From positions 1 to 10,344 of the forward strand of contig JAEWUR010000629.1 of the NCBI GenBank assembly GCA_023397045.1: a stretch of 10,344 bases of DNA, read 5' to 3'. Within the stretch, counting starts at the first letter, position 1, and each line of letters starts with the position of its first letter. The notes under the pieces are model-generated. The model made no database searches, was not told the DNA's origin, and saw only the letters and a program-made list of their open reading frames with translations. A program made the translations under genes and the position numbers. Of the stretch, positions 5,629 to 10,344 are shown piece by piece. The stretch is from Planctomycetota bacterium (GTDB taxonomy: Bacteria; Planctomycetota; Planctomycetia; Pirellulales; Thermoguttaceae).

Positions 5629-6024
5629 ATGATGACCGACCCCATCGCCGACATGTTGACCCGCATCCGCAACGCGGTGCGCGTCGAGAGGCCCCAGGTG
5701 GAGATTCCCGTTTCCAAGGTGAAGCGCGGGCTGGCAGAAGTCCTCAAGCGCGAGGGCTATATTTGGGATTGGGAAGAAGTCAGCGGCAAACCGTCCAACC
5801 AGCTCCGCGTACACCTGAAGTACGGGCCGAACGGGGAGCGGGTGATTCGGCGCATCCGGCGCGTCAGCAAGCCGGGACGCCGAGTGTACAGCGGTGCCGC
5901 GGACTTGCGTCCCGTTCTCGGCGGACTTGGCATTTGCGTGATCAGCACGAGCCGCGGCGTAATCAGCGACCGCGAAGCGCGGCAGCGAAAACTCGGCGGC
6001 GAAGTGCTCTGCGAAATTTGGTAA
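5629..6024 (+). CDS. rpsH: 30S ribosomal protein S8
   Basis: S8 binds the central domain of 16S rRNA and in E. coli is the autogenous repressor of the spc operon. The protein has 131 residues, standard. It begins MMTDPIADMLTRIRNA, shows VSKVKRGLAEVLKREGYI (28-45) and KPGRRVYSGAADL (81-93), and ends in the signature GICVISTSRGVISDREARQR (101-120) with GGEVLCEIW. Either of two adjacent ATGs (5629, 5632) could be used; MTDPIADML is the commoner family start, so 5632 is a real alternative. AAAGGGA at 5612-5618 is the likely SD, 10 nt from 5629. I could not recognise an E. coli-like S8 repressor site near rplE from inspection, so regulation is open. Confidence 0.98.
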   Translation: MMTDPIADMLTRIRNAVRVERPQVEIPVSKVKRGLAEVLKREGYIWDWEEVSGKPSNQLRVHLKYGPNGERVIRRIRRVSKPGRRVYSGAADLRPVLGGLGICVISTSRGVISDREARQRKLGGEVLCEIW

Positions 6025-6025
6025 A

Positions 6026-6067
6026 CCAGCGGCCGCTGGCCACGAACCACTAACCACTAGCGACTAC
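6026..6067. repeat. Palindrome plus heptamer array in the rpsH-rplF gap
   Basis: A perfect 14-nt palindrome, CCAGCGGCCGCTGG (6026-6039), begins 1 nt after the rpsH stop. It is followed directly by four heptamers of CCACTRR type (6040-6067: CCACGAA, CCACTAA, CCACTAG, CGACTAC), ending 4 nt before the rplF start. Only the pre-start orientation is present; there is no complementary GTGG array in the same gap. The array occupies the SD position of rplF. Confidence 0.85.
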
Positions 6068-6071
6068 TGTC

Positions 6072-6617
6072 ATGTCTCGGATTGGAAAAAAACCGGTGCA
6101 GATCCCAGCCGGGGTGAAAGTGCAGATCGCCGATCGCACGGTCACCGTCGAAGGGAAGCTGGGCAAGCTCGACTATGAGCACCGCCCGGAAGTCACCGTC
6201 GCCCACGATGAACAGGCCAACGCGTTGAATGTCACGCGAAGGGACGACGAACGGCTTAGCCGTGCCTTGCACGGTCTGACCCGCGCCTTGCTCGCCAACA
6301 TGATGGTCGGCGTAACGCAAGGATACGAGAAGCGTCTCGAGATCCAAGGCGTCGGCTACCTGGCCGCCGTCCAAGGGACCACGCTGCAACTTCGCGTTGG
6401 ATTGGCTAACGAGTTGCAAGTCCCGATTCCCGAAGGCGTCAAGGTCTCGGTCCCCGATCAACAGCACATCGTCATCCAAGGGATCGATAAGCAGAAGGTT
6501 GGCCATTTCGCCGCCTCGGTCCGTGCGATGCGGAAGCCGGAGCCCTACAAGGGCAAGGGCATTCGTTTCCTCGGCGAGGCCGTGCGCCGCAAGCAGGGCA
6601 AGGCGATGGCGAAGTAA
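6072..6617 (+). CDS. rplF: 50S ribosomal protein L6
   Basis: L6 lies near the sarcin-ricin loop and the factor-binding region of the 50S subunit. The protein has 181 residues, matching the family (175-185). It starts MSRIGKKPVQIPAGVKV and shows two related alpha/beta domains: the first to about residue 80, and the second from GYEKRLEIQGVGYLAAV (84-100) to the signature PEPYKGKGIRFLGEAVRRKQGK at 157-178. The ATG at 6072 follows the conserved start. No SD is seen; the sequence in front is the CCACTRR array. Translation may depend on the upstream rpsH ribosomes, though a 47-nt gap is long for simple coupling. A 9-nt period repeat follows the stop. Confidence 0.98.
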   Translation: MSRIGKKPVQIPAGVKVQIADRTVTVEGKLGKLDYEHRPEVTVAHDEQANALNVTRRDDERLSRALHGLTRALLANMMVGVTQGYEKRLEIQGVGYLAAVQGTTLQLRVGLANELQVPIPEGVKVSVPDQQHIVIQGIDKQKVGHFAASVRAMRKPEPYKGKGIRFLGEAVRRKQGKAMAK

Positions 6618-6671
6618 AGTGTGAAAAGTGTGAAAGGTGCGAAGATTTTGAAGGGTGTGAAAGGTGTGGAG
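6618..6671. repeat. Nonamer tandem repeat after rplF
   Basis: Starting at the first base after the rplF stop, six 9-nt units follow in register: AGTGTGAAA, AGTGTGAAA, GGTGCGAAG, ATTTTGAAG, GGTGTGAAA, GGTGTGGAG (consensus RGTGTGAAR). The period is 9, unlike the 7-nt arrays elsewhere, and no reverse-complement array is present in this gap. The remainder (6672-6719) is GC-rich and holds GGGGAG at 6705-6710, the SD for rplR. Confidence 0.85.
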
Positions 6672-6719
6672 CTGCGACCGGGCGTCGCACACAGAACTGG
6701 TTGCGGGGAGAAATAGGGT

Positions 6720-7088
6720 ATGAGCCACGAACGACGAGTCGGACGACAGCGAGAACGCCGCGGATTTCGCGTGCGCAATCATCTGAAGAAATATACAACG
6801 CGGCCGCGCTTGTGCGTCTTCCGCAGCCATCAGAACTTTTTCGCCCAGATCATCGACGACGAGGCGGGCAAGACGCTCGCGTCGGCCAGCACGGTCGACA
6901 AGCAACTGCGCGAGCAGATCGGCTACGGCGGCAACAAGGCGGCCGCCGCCGCGATCGGCAAGGCGATTGCCGCGAAGGCGATCGAGGCCGGCATCAAGGA
7001 AGTGGTGTTTGATCGCCGCGAGTACAAGTATCACGGTCGCGTCGCCGCATTGGCCGACGCCGCCCGAGAAGCAGGATTGGTGTTTTAA
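6720..7088 (+). CDS. rplR: 50S ribosomal protein L18
   Basis: L18 binds 5S rRNA with L5 to form the central protuberance. The protein has 122 residues, normal for bacterial L18. It opens with a basic, disordered-looking N-terminus (SHERRVGRQRERRGFRVRNH), followed by RPRLCVFRSHQNFFAQIIDDEAGKTLASAST (28-58), the NKAAAAAIGKAIAAKAIEAGI helix (72-92) and the family ending VVFDRREYKYHGRVAALADAAREAGLVF. GGGGAG at 6705-6710, 9 nt before the ATG at 6720, supports the start, in contrast to the neighbours rplF and rpsE. It lies between a nonamer repeat upstream and a heptamer array downstream. Confidence 0.97.
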   Translation: MSHERRVGRQRERRGFRVRNHLKKYTTRPRLCVFRSHQNFFAQIIDDEAGKTLASASTVDKQLREQIGYGGNKAAAAAIGKAIAAKAIEAGIKEVVFDRREYKYHGRVAALADAAREAGLVF

Positions 7089-7100
7089 TCGTGGCACCGA

Positions 7101-7128
7101 CCACTGGCCACTGACCACTAGCCACTCA
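7101..7128. repeat. Single-armed CCACTRR array in the rplR-rpsE gap
   Basis: Four in-register heptamers CCACTGG, CCACTGA, CCACTAG, CCACTCA end 5 nt before the rpsE start codon. A short GTGG at 7091-7094 may be the remnant of a 5' arm. The orientation is the same as the arrays before rplB, rpsS and rplF. No SD is present for rpsE. Confidence 0.88.
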
Positions 7129-7133
7129 AAAAT

Positions 7134-7619
7134 ATGTCAACCGAAACAATTCCCGGACAACTGATCGACAAGGTCATTAAAATTCGGCGTTGCGCCGCGG
7201 TGGTCAAAGGCGGCCGTCGATTCAGCTTCACCGCGTTGGTGGTCGTCGGCGACGGCCAAGGGCGCGTGGGCTGGGGCTACGGCAAGGCCAATGAGGTTCC
7301 GCCGGCGGTCGAGAAGGCCGTCAAGGACGGAACGCGCAGTCTGGAGTCGATCCACCTCGAGGGCACGACGATTCCGCACTCCGTCAAAGGCACGTTCGGC
7401 GCGGCCGAAGTGGTTCTCGTTCCCGCCGGTCCTGGTACCGGCGTGATCGCCGGCGCTGCGGTCCGTGCGGTTTGCGAAGCGTGCGGCATTCGCGACATCT
7501 TGACGAAGAGTTTCGGCTCTTCCAATCCGACCAACCTGGTTAAGGCCTCCATCGAAGCCCTGAAGCAGCTCCGCTCCCAAAGCGAAGTCGAGCGGCTGCG
7601 AGGAGTCTCGCTAACATGA
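7134..7619 (+). CDS. rpsE: 30S ribosomal protein S5
   Basis: S5 lies at the mRNA entry side of the 30S subunit and affects decoding fidelity; with S3 and S4 it belongs to the mRNA helicase site. The protein has 161 residues (family about 160-175). The signature [42 protein letters not shown] (22-63) covers the double-stranded-RNA-binding-like N-domain. The C-domain shows [35 protein letters not shown] (78-112) and [19 protein letters not shown] (117-135). The usual IAGG is IAGA here. The ATG at 7134 is 5 nt after a CCACTRR array and has no SD. The stop overlaps rplO by 4 nt (ATGA): rpmD, which most genomes have here, is missing. Confidence 0.98.
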   Translation: MSTETIPGQLIDKVIKIRRCAAVVKGGRRFSFTALVVVGDGQGRVGWGYGKANEVPPAVEKAVKDGTRSLESIHLEGTTIPHSVKGTFGAAEVVLVPAGPGTGVIAGAAVRAVCEACGIRDILTKSFGSSNPTNLVKASIEALKQLRSQSEVERLRGVSLT

Positions 7620-8098
7620 ATTTGAACGACGTCAATCGCGGAATCCACAAGAACAAATCGCGGAAGCGCGTTGGACGCGGTCCCGGGTCCGGCCACGGCA
7701 AGACCTCGACCCGCGGCCACAATGGTCAAGGTTCGCGGTCCGGCTACTCGATGCGGCCGACGTTTGAAGGCGGGCAGATGCCCGTCGTTCGACGCGTGCC
7801 GAAGCGCGGTTTCAACAACCGCTGGGCCGAGAAGGTTGTGATTGTGAATCTCGATGTTCTCGAACGCAATTTCGAGAACGGCGAGGAAGTCACTCCGGAA
7901 TCGCTCCGCGAAAAGAACCTCGTCAAGGGCAGCTATGACCAACTGAAGGTGCTGGGCACCGGCGAACTGACGAAGAACCTCAAGGTCACGGCCCACCAGT
8001 ACAGCAAGACCGCTTCGGAGAAGATCGAAAAGGCCGGTGGGCAGGCGACGGTGTTGCCGGGCAAGAAGCCCGTGGTGAAGAATAAACAAAGGGGTTAG
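7616..8098 (+). CDS. rplO: 50S ribosomal protein L15
   Basis: L15 is a late 50S assembly protein whose extended basic N-terminus penetrates 23S rRNA. The protein has 160 residues (family about 145-160). It shows the glycine- and basic-rich segment [31 protein letters not shown] (13-43), [18 protein letters not shown] (51-68) and the C-terminal fold [32 protein letters not shown] (112-143). GAGGAG at 7600-7605, inside rpsE and 10 nt upstream, is a good SD, and the 4-nt overlap implies coupling with rpsE. The stop codon TAG lies within the first unit (TTAGGGT, 8095-8101) of the heptamer array that fills the gap before secY. Confidence 0.98.
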   Translation: MNLNDVNRGIHKNKSRKRVGRGPGSGHGKTSTRGHNGQGSRSGYSMRPTFEGGQMPVVRRVPKRGFNNRWAEKVVIVNLDVLERNFENGEEVTPESLREKNLVKGSYDQLKVLGTGELTKNLKVTAHQYSKTASEKIEKAGGQATVLPGKKPVVKNKQRG

Positions 8099-8180
8099 GG
8101 TCTGGGGGCTAGGGACTAGAGGTCGGGTCGGAAAACGTTGTCGTTTATCTAGTCCCTAGCCCCTGATCCCTAGCCCCTGG
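8095..8180. repeat. Heptamer inverted repeat (CTRGGGR/CTRRYCC type) before secY
   Basis: The 5' array is TTAGGGT, CTGGGGG, CTAGGGA, CTAGAGG (8095-8122), and its first unit contains the rplO stop codon. The 3' array is CTAGTCC, CTAGCCC, CTGATCC, CTAGCCC, CTGG (8149-8180). Positions 8105-8120 and 8148-8163 are perfectly complementary over 16 bp with a 27-nt loop, which itself can fold (AAACG 8133-8137 with CGTTT 8142-8146). Complementarity continues imperfectly beyond the core towards the start of the array. No T-run follows. Read in another register the 3' units are YCCCTRR, one position away from CCACTRR. Confidence 0.9.
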
Positions 8181-8195
8181 TAGAAGGATCGAGCC

Positions 8196-9560
8196 ATGTG
8201 GGAAAAGATTCGCGTCATCTTCACCATCCCTGAGCTGAAGCAGAAGATTCTTTTGACGCTTCTGCTGCTGGCGATCTACCGCGTCGGTTGGCAGATTCCG
8301 CTGCCGATGGTCGACGCCCACCGCATGAAGGCCTTCTTCGGCCAGGAAGGCGAGCAGGGGCTCGGCGCGCTGTTTAACCAGGTGGCCATGTTCAGCGCCA
8401 GCCAGTTGAATCAGGCGACGATCTTCGGCCTGGGCATCATGCCCTACATCTCGGCGTCGATTATCTTCCAGTTGCTCGGCAGCGTCTATCCGCCGCTGGA
8501 AAAACTCCAGAAGGAAGGCGAAAGCGGCCGCAAAAAGATCAACGAGTACACGCGCTACGCCACGGTCGTTTTGTGTCTGGGCCAAAGCTGGATGTACATG
8601 AAATTCCTGACGGTCAACGACCTGATCTACGAACAGTTTTTGGTCGACAATGCGCTGCCGTTCAGTTGGGTGTTTGCAGGCGTGTTGACGATGACCGCCG
8701 GCACCGTTTTCCTGATGTGGCTTGGCGAGCAGATCGACGAATACGGCATCGGCAATGGCATCAGCCTCTTGATCATGGCCGGAATTCTCGCCCGAATGCC
8801 GTTCGCGATCTATGAAGACTTGATCAAGCCGATCCAGGAGCACGGGCTCGAACTGGGTGGCGCCCGCGGCAGCATCGGCGTCGAAACGATCCTCGTGTTG
8901 ATCGTCCTGTTCGTGGCCGTCGTGGTCGGCGTCGTGTTGATCACGCAGGGCCAGCGCCGCATCCCGACGCAGAGTGCCAAGCACGTTCGCGGCCGCAGGG
9001 TCTACGGCGGCACGCGGCAATACCTGCCGTTGCGGGTCAATCAGGCCGGCGTCATGCCCATCATCTTCGCCAGCAGCTTGCTGCTGTTCCCATCGGTTTT
9101 GCTCCAGTATCTGTCGAAGTCCTACACCTGGGCGTTGCCGTTGGAGCAGGCATTCCATCGATACGATTCGTGGACCTATAACATCCTGTATATCACGCTG
9201 ATTTACTTCTTCTGTTATTTCTGGACCGCCATCTCGTTCAATCCGAAGGACATGGCGAACAACTTGAAAGACTACGGCACCTTTATCCCCGGCTATCGTC
9301 CCGGCCGCCGCACGGCCGACTATCTGGAAAAGGTGATGGTGCGAATCACATACGTCGGCGCCGGTTTTCTGGCGGCCGTGGCCATCTTTCCGACGCTGGT
9401 TTCCTCATGGATGGGCGTCCACACCGGTGCTGCCGGCGTGGCCAGTTTCTACGGCGGCACCAGTTTGCTGATCGCCGTCAGCGTGGTTTTCGATGTCGTC
9501 CAGAAGGTCGACAACCATCTGTTGATGAGGAATTACAAGGGCCTGCTGGAGAAAGGGTGA
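8196..9560 (+). CDS. secY: Sec translocon channel subunit SecY
   Basis: SecY forms the protein-conducting channel of the inner membrane with SecE and SecG; SecA or ribosomes feed it. The 454-residue protein (family 420-460) has about ten hydrophobic segments. Landmarks: TM1 near 17-30, the plug region near 55-75, TM2 motif FGLGIMPYISASIIFQLL (77-94), WLGEQIDEYGIGNGISLL (175-192), cytosolic QRRIP (253-257), YLPLRVNQAGVMPIIFASSL (276-295), and the C5 loop FNPKDMANNLKDYGTFIPGYRPGRRT (348-373) with the conserved arginine used by SecA. TM10 contains YGGTSLLIAVSVV (419-431). AAGGA at 8184-8188 lies 7 nt before the ATG, so it has a standard SD between the repeat and the start. Downstream, adk follows after a 127-nt repeat gap. 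Confidence 0.98.
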   Translation: MWEKIRVIFTIPELKQKILLTLLLLAIYRVGWQIPLPMVDAHRMKAFFGQEGEQGLGALFNQVAMFSASQLNQATIFGLGIMPYISASIIFQLLGSVYPPLEKLQKEGESGRKKINEYTRYATVVLCLGQSWMYMKFLTVNDLIYEQFLVDNALPFSWVFAGVLTMTAGTVFLMWLGEQIDEYGIGNGISLLIMAGILARMPFAIYEDLIKPIQEHGLELGGARGSIGVETILVLIVLFVAVVVGVVLITQGQRRIPTQSAKHVRGRRVYGGTRQYLPLRVNQAGVMPIIFASSLLLFPSVLLQYLSKSYTWALPLEQAFHRYDSWTYNILYITLIYFFCYFWTAISFNPKDMANNLKDYGTFIPGYRPGRRTADYLEKVMVRITYVGAGFLAAVAIFPTLVSSWMGVHTGAAGVASFYGGTSLLIAVSVVFDVVQKVDNHLLMRNYKGLLEKG

Positions 9561-9571
9561 GAAGAAGACCG

Positions 9572-9649
9572 AAGGTTCAAGGTTCAAGGTCCGAGGTTCA
9601 GGCGTGATGTTCCGCCTTTGACCTTGAACCTTGAACCTTTGAACTTGAG
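9572..9649. repeat. Heptamer inverted repeat (AAGGTTC/CCTTGAA type) in the secY-adk gap
   Basis: The 5' array is AAGGTTC, AAGGTTC, AAGGTCC, GAGGTTC (9572-9599). The 3' array is CCTTTGA, CCTTGAA, CCTTGAA, CCTTTGA, ACTTGAG (9615-9649). Positions 9572-9591 and 9620-9639 are perfectly complementary over 20 bp with a 28-nt loop; AGGCG (9600-9604) and CGCCT (9613-9617) can pair inside the loop. This is the longest perfect stem in the window. The same word family recurs after adk. Confidence 0.92.
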
Positions 9650-9687
9650 CCCTTGCCGTCTCCCCTGCAACAAACGAGATCAGAATC

Positions 9688-10242
9688 ATGCGAATGGTAT
9701 TTATCGGACCGCCGGGGGCAGGCAAGGGAACGCAGGCCGAGCGACTGGTCAAGACGTACAAGATGGCGCACCTGTCGACCGGCGACATGCTGCGTGCGGC
9801 GCGCGACGCCAAGACGGAAGTCGGATTGAAGGCTGACAAATACATGTCGTCCGGCGCTTTGGTGCCCGATGAAATCATTATCGAGATCATCGCCGAGCGG
9901 CTGGCAGCCCCGGATTGCCAAGAGGGCTACCTGTTGGACGGCTTTCCCCGGACCATCGCCCAGGCCGAGGCGCTCGACAAGATGTTGGCCGAGAAGGGCA
10001 CGCCGCTGGACGCGGTCCTCGAGCTGAAAGTGCCCGAGGAAGAGCTGTTCCGCCGCTTGGCCGGCCGCGGCCGAGCCGACGACACGCCGGACGTGATCCG
10101 GCAGCGTCTGGTGGCCTATCGAAAACAGACCGAACCGTTGCTCGAACACTACGGCCGCAGCGGTTCGTTGAAGAGCATTGATGGACTGGGTACGGTCGAT
10201 GAGATTTTCGGTCGTGCGAAAGACGTTTTGGACGCGGTGTGA
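9688..10242 (+). CDS. adk: Adenylate kinase, short LID form
   Basis: Adenylate kinase converts ATP plus AMP to two ADP in the cytoplasm. The 184-residue protein carries the P-loop GPPGAGKGT (7-15), the AMP-site motif LSTGDMLR (29-36), LVPDEI (58-63), LDGFPRT (83-89), and GRGRADDTPDVIRQRL (126-141) with the conserved LID arginines and DDTP. The LID is a few residues long, unlike the roughly 30-residue LID of E. coli Adk (214 residues), so it carries no zinc-cysteine cluster. ATG at 9688 or 9694 (MRM) could be the start; GAGAT at 9676-9680 gives a weak SD for 9688. adk after secY is a common arrangement in bacterial spc operons; map or infA would be expected downstream. Confidence 0.97.
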   Translation: MRMVFIGPPGAGKGTQAERLVKTYKMAHLSTGDMLRAARDAKTEVGLKADKYMSSGALVPDEIIIEIIAERLAAPDCQEGYLLDGFPRTIAQAEALDKMLAEKGTPLDAVLELKVPEEELFRRLAGRGRADDTPDVIRQRLVAYRKQTEPLLEHYGRSGSLKSIDGLGTVDEIFGRAKDVLDAV

Positions 10243-10246
10243 CGAG

Positions 10247-10344
10247 AAGGTTCAAGATTCAAGGTTCAAGGTCCAAGGCAGACCGAGGCTTTGACCTTGA
10301 ACCTTTGACCTTGAACCTTTGACCTTGAACCTTTGACCTTGAAC
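10247..10344. repeat. Heptamer repeats after adk, with a perfect 14-nt tandem running off the window
   Basis: The 5' array is AAGGTTC, AAGATTC, AAGGTTC, AAGGTCC, AAGGCAG (10247-10281), starting 5 nt after the adk stop. It is followed by an exact 14-nt tandem TTTGACCTTGAACC: three full copies (10290-10331) and a fourth cut after 13 bases by the window edge. The 14-mer is two alternating heptamers. AAGGTTCAAGGTC (10261-10273) pairs perfectly with 10293-10305. The downstream limit is not visible. Confidence 0.9.

Noticed and set aside
8145..9158. A 337-codon open frame on the minus strand across secY
   Set aside because: Antisense shadow of secY; His/Gln/Asp-rich without any recognisable domain or start signal.
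9572..9649. Rho-independent terminator between secY and adk (and similarly at 8105-8163 and 1407-1431)
   Set aside because: The stems are strong, but none is followed by a T-run, and the operon order continues downstream.
10247..10344. CRISPR array
   Set aside because: The units are 7 or 14 nt and contiguous, with no unique spacers of constant length and no cas genes.

Overview
The window is an uninterrupted, all plus-strand block of a bacterial S10-spc ribosomal protein operon. It runs rplW-rplB-rpsS-rplV-rpsC-rplP-rpmC-rpsQ-rplN-rplX-rplE-rpsN-rpsH-rplF-rplR-rpsE-rplO-secY-adk. All 19 genes are complete and none looks frameshifted. The GC-rich coding sequence, the sparse use of Shine-Dalgarno (SD) motifs and the look of the L16, L5 and SecY proteins suggest a planctomycete (Pirellulales-like). 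That assignment is from memory of the families, not from a search. rpmD (L30), which usually lies between rpsE and rplO, is absent.

Layout: (1) 1-82 is a repeat-rich leader in front of rplW, presumably the rplD-rplW gap. (2) 83-1786 holds rplW, rplB and rpsS, separated by long gaps filled with heptamer repeats. (3) 1787-1906 is a plain gap before rplV. (4) 1907-5255 (rplV to rplE) is mostly compact: rpsC and rplP overlap by 62 nt, rpsQ/rplN by 4 nt, and rplN/rplX meet at TGATG, but one heptamer array lies before rpmC. (5) 5256-5628 contains rpsN between two roughly 90-nt gaps, the first with hairpins. (6) 5629-8098 (rpsH to rplO) has repeat-bearing gaps before rplF, rplR and rpsE and a 4-nt rpsE/rplO overlap. 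(7) 8099-10344 holds secY and adk, each bounded by long inverted heptamer arrays; the last one runs off the window.

The ribosomal proteins build both subunits: L23, L22, L24 and L29 around the exit tunnel, L2 near the peptidyl transferase centre, L5 and L18 in the 5S RNP, and S3 and S5 at the mRNA entry. SecY is the membrane channel to which the tunnel exit docks, and Adk supplies adenylate homeostasis.

The least ordinary signal is in the gaps. At least seven of them carry degenerate short tandem repeats with a strict 7-nt period (CCACTRR, CTRRYCC or CCTTKRA type), and one carries a 9-nt period repeat. The arrays are usually placed as a forward array just after a stop codon and its reverse complement just before the next start, so the polycistronic mRNA could fold into gap-long stems (perfect cores of 18, 16 and 20 bp). 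In four genes (rplB, rpsS, rplF, rpsE) the repeat occupies or abuts the place where an SD sequence would sit. I see no novel protein system; the repeat architecture is the part worth a second look.
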